Assembly (NCBI RefSeq): GCF_001306915.1
Contig: NZ_LJTC01000002.1
Coordinates: 258,108-322,107 of the forward strand
Direction of reading: 5' to 3'
Source: Pseudoalteromonas lipolytica
GTDB taxonomy: Bacteria; Pseudomonadota; Gammaproteobacteria; Enterobacterales; Alteromonadaceae
DNA length: 64,000 bases
The notes under the pieces were generated by a model. That model did not search any database. It saw nothing but the letters and a program-made list of their open reading frames with translations, and was not told the DNA's origin. Positions 45,639 through 53,983 of the stretch are shown here, piece after piece. The position numbers and the translations under genes were made by a program. The first letter of the stretch is position 1; every line of letters begins with the position of its first letter.

Positions 45639-45663
45639 AAAAAAGCCCAAACTGGGCTTTTTT
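45639..45663 (-). terminator. Terminator of nagB
   Basis: AAAAAAGCCCA-AAC-TGGGCTTTTTT, 11-base arms, 17 bases past the nagB stop. Confidence 0.9.
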
Positions 45664-45679
45664 ATTCTCTCTCACAATT

Positions 45680-46474
45680 TTACAAGGTCGCTAGATGCGC
45701 TTGTAGTTTTTGGTTCTCAGCTTCAATATGCTGATAGAACTCTAAATCTTCTAATTTACTCGCGGCAGCTTTATCAATGATGATCACCGCATCTTTATGA
45801 AGTTGCAGTGCTGAAGCTGGGCATTTAGCCATTAATGGGCCTTCTACCATGGCATGAACGGCATCCGCTTTACTTGCACCCGTTGCTAAAAGCACAACTT
45901 TTTTGGCTTCTAAAATAGTGCCAATGCCCATAGTGATTGATAAATGCGGTTGATATTCGCCTTCTGCAAAAAATCGTGCATTGTCTTCAATCGTCGCTTT
46001 CGTCAGTGTTTTTACACGGGTGCGTGATGTCAAACCTGATGAAGGTTCGTTAAAACCGATGTGACCATTACGGCCAATACCAAGTAGTTGTACGTCAACA
46101 CCACCAGCCGCTGTGATTTTTTGCTCATATTCAGTACAAGCAATAAGCGGATTTACTGCATCACCCGGCGGTACATGGGTGTTTTGTTTATCGATATCAA
46201 CATGGTTAAACAGCTGCTCATTCATAAAGTAACGGTAACTTTGAGGATGCTCGCCAGTTAAACCTAAGTATTCGTCTAAGTTAAATGTTGTCGCTTGGCT
46301 AAACGAAATATCGCCAGCTTTATTTTTTTCGATCAGTTGTTGGTACAAAGCAACAGGTGTTGAACCTGTGGCAAGACCGAGTACCGAGGCTGGTTTTTTT
46401 AGTAATTGTTTAGCAAAGATGTTGGCACCATACGCTGCAACTTGGGCTGCATCATCAAGAATCACTATTTGCAT
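45680..46474 (-). CDS. nagB: Glucosamine-6-phosphate deaminase
   Basis: Converts glucosamine-6-phosphate to fructose-6-phosphate and ammonia, the last step of GlcNAc catabolism. It is 264 residues. [17 protein letters not shown] binds phosphate; [21 protein letters not shown] contains the catalytic Asp; [15 protein letters not shown] contains the catalytic His. A NagR-like operator lies 121 bases upstream, and the leader has a hairpin, so nagB is transcribed separately from nagKAX. Confidence 0.97.
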   Translation of the reverse strand: MQIVILDDAAQVAAYGANIFAKQLLKKPASVLGLATGSTPVALYQQLIEKNKAGDISFSQATTFNLDEYLGLTGEHPQSYRYFMNEQLFNHVDIDKQNTHVPPGDAVNPLIACTEYEQKITAAGGVDVQLLGIGRNGHIGFNEPSSGLTSRTRVKTLTKATIEDNARFFAEGEYQPHLSITMGIGTILEAKKVVLLATGASKADAVHAMVEGPLMAKCPASALQLHKDAVIIIDKAAASKLEDLEFYQHIEAENQKLQAHLATL

Positions 46475-46506
46475 ATCGATTAGCTCTAATTATAAGTTGG
46501 AAAAAA

Positions 46507-46552
46507 ATGGGACCTAAAACCCAACCCCACGTGCAATCGAGCTGGGTTTTAG
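46507..46552 (-). promoter_or_regulatory. nagB leader hairpin with following U tract
   Basis: Ten-base arms CTAAAACCCA (46514-46523) and TGGGTTTTAG (46543-46552) enclose a 19-base loop between the NagR-like site and the nagB start. On the minus strand the stem is followed after six bases by seven U. It could be an attenuator, or an end for read-through from nagX. Confidence 0.45.
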
Positions 46553-46594
46553 ATCAAACCACTGCCAGGATACGGTGCAGTAGCTACAACCATT

Positions 46595-46610
46595 ATGACA
46601 ACGCTGTCAT
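46595..46610. promoter_or_regulatory. NagR-type operator upstream of nagB
   Basis: ATGACA-ACGC-TGTCAT is a near-perfect 16-bp palindrome, exactly the reverse complement of the site upstream of nagK. It matches my memory of the LacI-family NagR motif in Shewanella and relatives. It lies 121 bases before nagB. Confidence 0.8.
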
Positions 46611-46684
46611 TATCACTTCTAGTTTTATCTTTGTAAAGTAAAAGTGAATAAAAAATTACTCTTTTTGTTAGTGTTTAATAATTA

Positions 46685-47815
46685 TCAAACGCTAACAAAG
46701 ATCTTACGGCGATACATCCAATGCAACACCAGCATTTGTACTGCTAATAATGCAATTACCGCCATCAAGGGTTGCCATGCCGCTGGCACAGCTCGAACCA
46801 CCCCACCAAATACGCTTTGGCTTACATAACCCCAATTCACTAGACTTGACGCTAAATAAATAATAATCGAGTTTGCACCTATGATCACAAATGGATACGC
46901 AGCGCGTTGCCCCGGTAAAATATCAACCAGTGCATAAAATACGGCGAGCAATATGGCACTCCAGCCAACGGTCACAAGCACAAATGAGCTGGTCCAAAGT
47001 TCTTTATTTACTGGGAACTGTAAATCCCATAACCAGCCTAAGCATACACTTACCACACCTGCGGCGAACAATAAGGCGGTCATTTTCCACTCGCCAATTT
47101 GCTGAGCACGTGCCACTAATTGACCTGCAAACACACCCATTAATGCATTAACTATCGCAGGGATATTCGACAACACACCTTCTGGGTCTACCACACGGTT
47201 TTGATAACTAATCCCCGGCAGTAAATATGCATCAAACCATGCATTCCAACTTCCTGCAGCTGAAAGGTCACCAGCACTGCCACCCGGCACTGGAACAAAA
47301 CAAAGTAGTAACCAATAACCCACTAAAATAGCTGCAGCGGTAATAATTTGTGTTCGTACACCAGTATGCCAAACCAACATTGCACAGAAAAACCATGCAA
47401 TAGCGATGCGGCCAAGCACACTGGCATAGCGAATTTCATCCAACGCCATCGGCATCCCTGTGCCCCAGCCGTGGTTATACAAAATACCCAATAAACACAA
47501 TAGTAAAAGACGTTTACCTGCCTTGCGGTAATACACTTTGCGCTCATCAAACGGAAAATGGTCAATGCGTTTCGGGGCTAACCCCATCGCCACACCCGAT
47601 AAGAATATAAACAATGGGAAAATCAGATCGTAAAATGTGAAGCCATGCCAAACGCTGTGCACAGTGTGTGCTTCAAAAACTTTCCAGCCAGTCCAGCCTG
47701 TTAAAACGAAGAGCGCTGCGAATAGTGACTGTCCGCCTAATATCCAAAACATATCCATGCCGCGCAGTGCATCCAGCGATGCCAAACGTTTTCTTGTTGG
47801 TTGTGTTGTTGTCAT
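46685..47815 (-). CDS. nagX: NagX membrane acyltransferase-like protein
   Basis: A polytopic inner-membrane protein of 376 residues with about ten helices, of the DUF5009/heparan-glucosaminide acetyltransferase-like family. The N-terminal RLASLDALRGMDMFWILGG and FYDLIFPLFIFLSGVAMGL, with its charged-hydrophobic pattern, are typical. In Shewanella this family (NagX) is a regular member of GlcNAc regulons and is thought to act in sugar transport or modification. It follows nagA after a hairpin. The exact role is unproven. Confidence 0.9.
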   Translation of the reverse strand: MTTTQPTRKRLASLDALRGMDMFWILGGQSLFAALFVLTGWTGWKVFEAHTVHSVWHGFTFYDLIFPLFIFLSGVAMGLAPKRIDHFPFDERKVYYRKAGKRLLLLCLLGILYNHGWGTGMPMALDEIRYASVLGRIAIAWFFCAMLVWHTGVRTQIITAAAILVGYWLLLCFVPVPGGSAGDLSAAGSWNAWFDAYLLPGISYQNRVVDPEGVLSNIPAIVNALMGVFAGQLVARAQQIGEWKMTALLFAAGVVSVCLGWLWDLQFPVNKELWTSSFVLVTVGWSAILLAVFYALVDILPGQRAAYPFVIIGANSIIIYLASSLVNWGYVSQSVFGGVVRAVPAAWQPLMAVIALLAVQMLVLHWMYRRKIFVSV

Positions 47816-47833
47816 TGTATTACCTTAAATAGA

Positions 47834-47865
47834 AAAAGCCCCGCGATACAACGGCGGGGTTTTTA
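47834..47865 (-). terminator. Hairpin terminator or attenuator between nagA and nagX
   Basis: CCCCGC (47840-47845) pairs with GCGGGG (47855-47860), extended by A-U pairs, with an A run (U run on the minus strand). nagX starts only 19 bases further on, so it may limit read-through into nagX. Confidence 0.75.
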
Positions 47866-47878
47866 CCAGGGAAGCTTG

Positions 47879-48991
47879 TTATAGCGCTTTTCCAGCAATA
47901 AAGGTGGCTTGTACATTTTGCTGTGCGTCTAACACCACAAAGTCAGCGTCAAACCCGCTCAGTAAGCGACCTTTTTTATGTAAACCTAAATATTGTGCAG
48001 GATAAAGTGATGCCATACGTAAGCTCTCAGCAAGGCTAACATCCAATGTGTTCACTGTGTTGCGCACCGCACTTGCCATATCAAGTACGCTGCCTGCTAA
48101 TTCACCGGTCGTTGAATTTAATCTATCGCCAGTCCGAATAACTTTACGGCCATCAAAGAAATCAAACTCCATATCATCAGTCCCCACAGGTGGCATTGCA
48201 TCTGTGACTAACATAATTTTTCCGCGCTGTTTGCTGCGAATTGCTAATTTAGCTGATGATGGGTGTACATGGTGACCATCAACAATTAAACCGCACCAGC
48301 TGTTATCATCCCAAAGTGCAGCACCCACAACACCAGGCTCTCGCGATGTAAATGCTGACATAGCATTAAATAAGTGGGTAAAACCATCTGCCCCTGCAGC
48401 AAGTGCTGCATTTGTGGTCGCAAAGTCTGCATTGGTGTGGCCAATACACACTTTTACACCACTCTCCACTAAGCGTGCGATATCATCAGCACTGACATTT
48501 TCAGGTGCTAAGGTAACCATTTTAATGCCTAAGTCTTGGCGGGCGTAAATTGCAAATTCTTGTTCTGTAATAGGGCGAATGAATTGCTCGCTGTGGGTGC
48601 CTTTTTTCGGCAATGAAAGGTGCGGGCCTTCGAAGTGCACACCCATTACGCCCGGAACACCTTCAGCAATTGCTTGTGCAGTGGCATCGGCCGCTTTTGC
48701 CATGACTTCGACTTGGTCAGTGATCAGGGTTGGCATAATCGCTGTTGAACCAAACTGACCATGTGCTTTGGCTATTCTATCTAAGCAATCTGGCGTTTGT
48801 TCAGCGTTAAAAAACGCCCCGCCACCGCCATTCACTTGTACATCAATAAAACCAGGGGCCACTAAACCCGTTAATGCAACGGCATTAGCATCTGCTTCCA
48901 CACGCTTGAACACACCGTTATCGACGCTAAAATACACATCAGATAAAAATTCGTCACCGGTAAACAATGAACTTGCATGATAAATCGTCAT
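47879..48991 (-). CDS. nagA: N-acetylglucosamine-6-phosphate deacetylase
   Basis: Removes acetate from GlcNAc-6-phosphate to give glucosamine-6-phosphate for NagB. The 370-residue amidohydrolase has GLVAPGFIDVQVNGGGG, metal-binding GVHFEGPHLSLPKKG with the Glu ligand, the metal His in VCIGHTNADF, GFTHLFNAMSAF, and the catalytic Asp in IMLVTDAMPP. Its ATG overlaps the nagK stop (TAATG), so the two are coupled. Confidence 0.97.
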   Translation of the reverse strand: MTIYHASSLFTGDEFLSDVYFSVDNGVFKRVEADANAVALTGLVAPGFIDVQVNGGGGAFFNAEQTPDCLDRIAKAHGQFGSTAIMPTLITDQVEVMAKAADATAQAIAEGVPGVMGVHFEGPHLSLPKKGTHSEQFIRPITEQEFAIYARQDLGIKMVTLAPENVSADDIARLVESGVKVCIGHTNADFATTNAALAAGADGFTHLFNAMSAFTSREPGVVGAALWDDNSWCGLIVDGHHVHPSSAKLAIRSKQRGKIMLVTDAMPPVGTDDMEFDFFDGRKVIRTGDRLNSTTGELAGSVLDMASAVRNTVNTLDVSLAESLRMASLYPAQYLGLHKKGRLLSGFDADFVVLDAQQNVQATFIAGKAL

Positions 48992-49905
48992 TACAAACTT
49001 ACCTCTTGGTTTTGTTCAAAGACAGATTGCTGAGCAAAATACACCGCGCCCATTTCCGGTGGTTGAATAGGAGATTCAACGCGTTTCGCAATATCTTCTG
49101 CAAGCCACTTATTTAATGGCTCGGCTAAACCGCCAATCATAGATAACCGTGGCGGGTTATTCTCTAATAAGCGCTGCGCTAATTTACTAACGTAATCAGC
49201 CCCTTCTTTCACAATGGAGATAGCAACTTTGTCATTATTATTGGCTGCTTCAAATACATAACGGGCTAATTTGGCAAAACTACTCGAAGGCTGACCAGAC
49301 ATTTGTTCAACAATTGCCATCGCATTGTCAGCTGCAAAATGCTCGGTGATCACGTTAGTTAGGTTTGTTGCTTCGCCTAGGCCATCAAGGTCTAACAAGG
49401 TCGCTTTTATTGCTTCAAGACCCATCCAGGCGCCGCTGCCTTTATCACCTAAGGCAAAGCCATGACCACCAAAGTTAGTTGTGCGACCATTTACGCAAGA
49501 AAAACCGCAAGAGCCAGTGCCTGTGATGATCACCGCACCATCACTCCCTTCGTGTGCACCGATACAGGCTGTATGTAAGTCGGTGGTGAGGAACATTTGT
49601 TTGAATGGATGCTCCCATTCCATAATCTTGTCGTACAAACTTGGCAGGTTTACACCTGCTAAACCTAAGCCGGCATAAAGCTGATGAACGGTTTCAAGCG
49701 GTAAACCCGCATCACGAAGTGCTAATTGTGTTGAGACCATAATTGATTCGAGAGTACGTTCCAAACCATGTAATGGATTTGCAGGACCACCTAGGCCAGT
49801 TCCTAATACACCTTGTTTAACAGAGTAGATAGTTGCTCGACATTTCGTTCCGCCACCATCAATACCAATAAACAATTGGTCCTCATTCACACTCTTCGCC
49901 ATCAT
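48991..49905 (-). CDS. nagK: N-acetylglucosamine kinase (BadF/BadG family)
   Basis: Phosphorylates GlcNAc to GlcNAc-6-phosphate, needed because the sugar enters unphosphorylated in these bacteria. The 304-residue ASKHA-fold protein has the phosphate-1 loop FIGIDGGGTKCRATIY, phosphate-2 GAVIITGTGSCG, and an adenosine motif near LSMIGGLAEPLNKWL. It belongs to the BadF/BadG group, not the ROK kinases. Two adjacent ATGs are possible starts. AGGGG lies upstream and a NagR-type operator 105 bases upstream. It heads nagK-nagA. Confidence 0.93.
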   Translation of the reverse strand: MMAKSVNEDQLFIGIDGGGTKCRATIYSVKQGVLGTGLGGPANPLHGLERTLESIMVSTQLALRDAGLPLETVHQLYAGLGLAGVNLPSLYDKIMEWEHPFKQMFLTTDLHTACIGAHEGSDGAVIITGTGSCGFSCVNGRTTNFGGHGFALGDKGSGAWMGLEAIKATLLDLDGLGEATNLTNVITEHFAADNAMAIVEQMSGQPSSSFAKLARYVFEAANNNDKVAISIVKEGADYVSKLAQRLLENNPPRLSMIGGLAEPLNKWLAEDIAKRVESPIQPPEMGAVYFAQQSVFEQNQEVSL

Positions 49906-50275
49906 TTAACGACCCCTAGCCTTCGTTTAGTTTTTGTCTAAATCGCATTATTTTTCTTATCAGAATGCGAAATCATCTCAACATTTGTTGATTTAATGTT
50001 ACACAACAAATGACAGCGTTGTCATTATATTTTTTATAAAAATTCGTATAACTTTCATATTTATTTTTAATTTATTGAATTAAAACGCTTTATTTAACAG
50101 ACAAGAAAATTAGAAACCACATCAACAATGTCCTATAACACCTTTATTTATGCTTTTTTGCATAATTTAGTGCGTTGTGCGTGACTATTCCTTTATTTAT
50201 CATCAAGTGTAGCTAATGTTAGCTTAGCTGAAATAATACTTTAGTTAAACATTTTATTTTTATAGGAATATTTTT
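49906..50275. other. Intergenic region between nagK and the NYN gene
   Basis: 370 AT-rich bases. The NagR-type operator at 50010-50025 is the only assigned site, and a short ATGC-T6-GCAT hairpin lies near 50150. The nagK promoter must be here; the NYN gene terminates into this region with no clear hairpin. No further gene recognised. Confidence 0.6.
50010..50025. promoter_or_regulatory. NagR-type operator upstream of nagK
   Basis: ATGACA-GCGT-TGTCAT is the exact reverse complement of the nagB site at 46595-46610, and lies 105 bases before the nagK start. Confidence 0.8.
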
Positions 50276-50770
50276 TCACCTTGATAGTAGCAGTGAATCG
50301 TCAATACAATGAAATTCAGCAGCAGATTGCTTTAAAATATCAGCGGTGAGGTGCTCTGCCCCATAGACATCACACGGTAGCTGATACTTATTCGCTAAGT
50401 GACCAAGTAATAATGCAAAATCACCATCACCCGAAAGTAATACCATTTTATCGAGCTGCTTAGCATGCTCTAGCATGTCAATGGTAATGCCAACATCCCA
50501 ATCCCCTTTCGCACTGCCATCTTTGCGCTGAATAAAAGGTTTCAGTTTTACCTCAAAGCCAATTGCGCGCAGAATATTTTGAAACTGCGATTGCTTTTCA
50601 TCGCCACGATATATTGCATACGCAATGGCGCAATCAATTTGGTAGAGTTCGCTCATTTGTGCCCAAAAGGCATTGTAGTCAAAGTTTTTCTTGTAGCTTT
50701 CTCTACAGGTGTAATAAATGTTTTGTACATCTACAAAGATACCGACTTTTGGCTTATCAACTGCTGACAT
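50276..50770 (-). CDS. NYN-domain (LabA-like) protein, predicted ribonuclease fold
   Basis: A 164-residue PIN-like NYN domain protein. The acidic metal-binding motifs are VGIFVDVQNIYYTC near residue 10, KGDWDVGITIDMLEHA near 88, and VLLSGDGDFALLLGHL near 110; the last Asp pair is typical. NYN proteins are usually RNA-processing nucleases, but activity must be inferred. It is divergent from satD across the 155-bp gap that holds three palindromes, which suggests shared control. Confidence 0.9.
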   Translation of the reverse strand: MSAVDKPKVGIFVDVQNIYYTCRESYKKNFDYNAFWAQMSELYQIDCAIAYAIYRGDEKQSQFQNILRAIGFEVKLKPFIQRKDGSAKGDWDVGITIDMLEHAKQLDKMVLLSGDGDFALLLGHLANKYQLPCDVYGAEHLTADILKQSAAEFHCIDDSLLLSR

Positions 50771-50833
50771 AAATTTTCTGTTTTTAGTGATTTGTGTTCA
50801 CTGTAGCATATCTAGGTTGATATTTACGAAAAA

Positions 50834-50907
50834 GTAACCTAAATTGGTTACATAAAATAAAGTAACCAAATTTGGTTACTTATTGCGATGTAACTAAATT
50901 AAGTTAC
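50834..50907. promoter_or_regulatory. Three 18-bp palindromes at exact 28-bp spacing (putative operators)
   Basis: Sites start at 50834, 50862 and 50890, so the pitch is 28 bases each time. Each has the form GTAACY-N6-RGTTAC: GTAACC-TAAATT-GGTTAC, GTAACC-AAATTT-GGTTAC and GTAACT-AAATTA-AGTTAC. The middle one is a perfect palindrome over 20 bases with its A and T flanks. They fill the gap between the NYN and satD starts and end 18 bases before the satD ATG. Confidence 0.85.
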
Positions 50908-50925
50908 TTAATCTAAGGGATCATA

Positions 50926-51540
50926 ATGATTGCGGTGATCAGCGGTGATTTAATTAAATCACAAAAAATTCCACAGCAAGAATACGACGCCATGCTTTAT
51001 CAGCTTGATCAAAGCTTGCGCTTTGTTGCTAAGCGCTTTAATGCAAGCTTTACCATTTACCGTGGCGATGCATTGCAAATACAGCTAACAGAGCCAGAGC
51101 TTGTATGTCATGCAGCAATCTTGTTGTATTTGCAAATGAAAGCAGCCAATTACGAGCTGCGACAAAGCTTGGCTATTGGCTCACTCGATAACCCCCGCGC
51201 CGATATTAAAACAGCCACAGGCAGTGCTTATACCTTATCTGGCCGTGGTTTAGATAATATGAGCCAGCAACGCTTAGTGTTAAATATTGAAAATAACGCC
51301 CTTGAAGAAGGCTTTGCGCTTAATATTGCGCTTGTTGAAGTCCTGCTTGAAAAAATGAGTCAAAAGCAGGCTAATGCCCTGTTTTATTATTTAACCGCCG
51401 AGAATAATAGCCATGCAGAGCTTGCCAAAGAGCTAAATACAAGCCGAGAGAATGTCACTAAGTTACTCAACCTAGCCCATTATCAACTTATCGAGCGCTT
51501 TATAAATTATAGCCAAACCACACTCAAAGGATTGTTATGA
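50926..51540 (+). CDS. SatD family protein
   Basis: A 204-residue protein. Residues 1-130 are SatD-like: MIAVISGDLIKSQKI, FTIYRGDALQIQL, and ASGSAYTLSGRGLD-like context (here ATGSAYTLSGRGLD). The C-terminal 60 residues contain a helix-turn-helix-like segment (HAELAKELNTSRENVTKLLN), so the protein could bind the palindromes just upstream of its own start (inference). AAGGGATCATA precedes the ATG at 50926. The four-base overlap with the DUF3307 gene shows coupling; SatD and DUF3307 are a recurrent pair. Confidence 0.88.
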   Translation: MIAVISGDLIKSQKIPQQEYDAMLYQLDQSLRFVAKRFNASFTIYRGDALQIQLTEPELVCHAAILLYLQMKAANYELRQSLAIGSLDNPRADIKTATGSAYTLSGRGLDNMSQQRLVLNIENNALEEGFALNIALVEVLLEKMSQKQANALFYYLTAENNSHAELAKELNTSRENVTKLLNLAHYQLIERFINYSQTTLKGLL

Positions 51541-52289
51541 CCAGTTTTGCTCTACTACTCACCGCGTTAGTACTGGGCCACTTACTTGCTGACTTTTATT
51601 GGCAGCCAATGAGCTGGGTGCACGATAGAAACAACCGTCACTTTCGTGCCAGTAAGCTCTATTTGCACGTATTGACGCATGGTGTGACCTCTTTAGCGTT
51701 GCTCACACTGTGGGAATACACCTACGGCTGGCAAGAGTTCTCTCGTGTATTGTTAGCAACGGTTGCGATTATGCTAAGCCACTATGTCATTGACTTGGCA
51801 AAGTCATATTCAAATAAAGGCGTAGTGCCGTTTTTACTCGACCAGTTGGCACATCTTGTTGTGATTGTAATGCTGAGCGTTTGGCTTAGTGATAAGAATG
51901 AATTTTATAGCTTAGCGTGGCAAAAGCTGATTGCCCTCGATACCTTGTTTGTTATTGCAGCTTATTTATTGGTGCTTAACCCAAGCTCTGTGTTTATTCG
52001 CATGATGCTAGAGAAAATCAATATTCAGATAAACAATGAAGGAAGTATTCCTGCTGCAGGGCATTTTATAGGCTTGCTCGAGCGAGTGTTAATGTTGAGC
52101 TTTATCTTGCTAGGTGAATACGGCGGCGTGGGCTTTCTGCTGGCGGCCAAGTCTATCTTTCGATTCGGTGATTTAAAAGAAAGTAGCGAAAAACAACTCA
52201 CTGAATATGTCATGCTGGGCACTTTATTAAGTGTCACCGTGACACTCTTTATTGGTGTCGCCACCTTATATTGCATTAAACTCATTTAA
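51537..52289 (+). CDS. DUF3307 membrane protein
   Basis: A 250-residue inner-membrane protein with about six or seven helices. The N-terminal VLGHLLADFYWQPMSWVHD and the HVLTHGVTSLALL segment, with conserved His, Asp and Trp, are the DUF3307 pattern. The family regularly follows satD; its biochemical function is unknown. Its ATG overlaps the satD stop (ATGA). The bidirectional terminator at 52293-52318 closes the unit. Confidence 0.9.
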   Translation: MTSFALLLTALVLGHLLADFYWQPMSWVHDRNNRHFRASKLYLHVLTHGVTSLALLTLWEYTYGWQEFSRVLLATVAIMLSHYVIDLAKSYSNKGVVPFLLDQLAHLVVIVMLSVWLSDKNEFYSLAWQKLIALDTLFVIAAYLLVLNPSSVFIRMMLEKINIQINNEGSIPAAGHFIGLLERVLMLSFILLGEYGGVGFLLAAKSIFRFGDLKESSEKQLTEYVMLGTLLSVTVTLFIGVATLYCIKLI

Positions 52290-52292
52290 AAC

Positions 52293-52318
52293 AAAAAACG
52301 CGCAATTGCGCGTTTTTT
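52293..52318. terminator. Bidirectional terminator between the DUF3307 and helicase genes
   Basis: AAAAAACGCGC-AATT-GCGCGTTTTTT, a perfect palindrome between convergent genes. Confidence 0.92.
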
Positions 52319-52331
52319 GTTTTTACTGCTA

Positions 52332-53780
52332 TTAACTATCCGCAGCGGGCTTACGTCTTGGGCGAGATGGCCCCGATACACGCTGACGATTACCCGCAGG
52401 TTTATTACCTGTTGGTTTAGTGTTATTTGATTTATTCCCGTTGTTAGCGCCTTTTTGGTTTTGGCCTTGCTCTTTACCCTTACCCTGCCACTTACCTTGT
52501 GAAGGACGCTTTTGCGATTTAGGTTTTGGCTTTTGTGCAGGTTTTGCTGCACCTTGACCATCTTGAGCTGGTGCTTTTGGCTTTTTCGGTTTCTTTGGCT
52601 TTTTCGGCTTGATTGGACGCGTATCTAGCGGCTTTTCAGCAACCGGTTTGCTTGGCTCAAAACCTGCTTCGGTTGCACGCGGAATAAGCTCACCAATAAA
52701 GCGCTCAATACCATATAAATCGTCGGCATCATCTACTGTTACAAACGAAATAGCATGACCCGATGCACCCGCTCGGCCTGTACGGCCAATACGGTGTACG
52801 TAATCTTCATAAATATTCGGTAGATCGTAGTTAACAACGTGAGGTAGCTCAACAATATCAAGACCACGGGCAACGATATCGGTTGCAACTAATACGCGCA
52901 CTTCACCCGATTTAAAACCTTCGAGTGCTTTAACGCGAGCGCCTTGCGATTTATTCCCGTGAATGGCTGCGCCGACAATATCATCGCGTTCAAGCTGCTT
53001 AACTAAACGATTCGCACCATGCTTAGTACGACAAAATACCAATACTTGCTGCCAATCGTTAGTACGGATCAGGTGGCTAAGCAATGCTGTTTTACGTGGT
53101 TTATCTAGCGCATAAACAGATTGAGTAACCGTTTTAGCCGTGGTGTTTTTTGCCGCAACTGAAATCTCAACGGGGTCATTAATGAGCCCTTTTGCAAGTT
53201 CACGAATTTCATCAGAGAACGTCGCTGAGAACATCAGGTTTTGACGTTTAGCAGGCAATTTAGCAATGATACGTTTGATGTCATGAATAAAGCCCATATC
53301 AAGCATACGGTCTGCTTCATCAAGGATCAGCACTTCTAAATCATCAAACTTAACAGCATTTTGATTGTGCAGATCTAATAAACGACCAGGTGTGGCCACT
53401 AAAATATCAACACCTTTACGAAGGCGCATCATTTGCGGGTTAATTTTAACGCCGCCATAAACAACAAATGAGCTAACATTTGAATGCTTAGCATATTGCT
53501 CAACATTTTCGCTTACTTGTAAAGCTAGCTCACGAGTTGGTGCCAATACTAATGCACGTACTTTATTGCCACCGGCTTTAGGGCCTTTTGACAAACGCTC
53601 GATTAACGGCAGTGTAAAACCTGCTGTTTTACCTGTACCAGTTTGCGCTGCGGCCATAACATCACGGCCTTCAATGATCGCAGGGATAGCTTGTGATTGA
53701 ATAGGCGTTGGTGCTTCATAGCCCTTTTCTAAAACTGCATTTACTAAAGCTGGTGATAAACCTAACCCATCAAAACTCAT
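52332..53780 (-). CDS. rhlE: DEAD-box RNA helicase (RhlE-like)
   Basis: ATP-dependent RNA helicase for ribosome assembly or RNA turnover. The start is set at the ATG at 53780 ([12 protein letters not shown]), with AGAGAG upstream; a 43-codon extension is not protein-like. At 482 residues: Q-motif region [14 protein letters not shown], Walker [41 protein letters not shown] and [10 protein letters not shown], then a long Lys/Pro/Asn-rich RNA-binding tail (about residues 380-482). The domain resembles the RhlE group; the exact paralogue is uncertain. Confidence 0.94.
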   Translation of the reverse strand: MSFDGLGLSPALVNAVLEKGYEAPTPIQSQAIPAIIEGRDVMAAAQTGTGKTAGFTLPLIERLSKGPKAGGNKVRALVLAPTRELALQVSENVEQYAKHSNVSSFVVYGGVKINPQMMRLRKGVDILVATPGRLLDLHNQNAVKFDDLEVLILDEADRMLDMGFIHDIKRIIAKLPAKRQNLMFSATFSDEIRELAKGLINDPVEISVAAKNTTAKTVTQSVYALDKPRKTALLSHLIRTNDWQQVLVFCRTKHGANRLVKQLERDDIVGAAIHGNKSQGARVKALEGFKSGEVRVLVATDIVARGLDIVELPHVVNYDLPNIYEDYVHRIGRTGRAGASGHAISFVTVDDADDLYGIERFIGELIPRATEAGFEPSKPVAEKPLDTRPIKPKKPKKPKKPKAPAQDGQGAAKPAQKPKPKSQKRPSQGKWQGKGKEQGQNQKGANNGNKSNNTKPTGNKPAGNRQRVSGPSRPRRKPAADS

Positions 53781-53910
53781 ACTATCTCTCTTTAAAAATT
53801 TCAGCCGATTCGGCGAAGTGCGCGCATTATACCTAGGATAGTCAATAATGCATGGAATTATTTGCAAACTAGCACTTAATAGCGAACTGAGCAGCCTAAT
53901 TTCAGGCATA

Positions 53911-53935
53911 AAAAAAGCGGCTCAAATGCCGCTTT
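53911..53935 (-). terminator. Terminator of the 2OG oxygenase gene
   Basis: AAAGCGGC-TCAAAT-GCCGCTTT, preceded by an A run (U run on the minus strand), lies downstream of the extragenic palindrome at 53942-53974. Confidence 0.8.
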
Positions 53936-53941
53936 GTCTTA

Positions 53942-53974
53942 TATACCCAAATCACCTCAAGGTGGTTCGGGTAT
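53942..53974. repeat. Extragenic palindromic repeat (REP-like)
   Basis: An imperfect palindrome: 15-base arms (TATACCC... and ...GGGTATA, 13 of 15 paired) around a CACC-TCAA-GGTG core. It resembles the dispersed palindromes common in Pseudoalteromonas genomes (memory, not a search). It is the only clear copy in the window. Confidence 0.6.
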
Positions 53975-53983
53975 AACCAATCT

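Noticed and set aside
50834..50907. The 28-bp periodic palindromes as a mini-CRISPR
   Set aside because: Repeats are 18-bp perfect or near-perfect palindromes with only 10-base gaps, in a promoter region and without cas genes; operators fit better.
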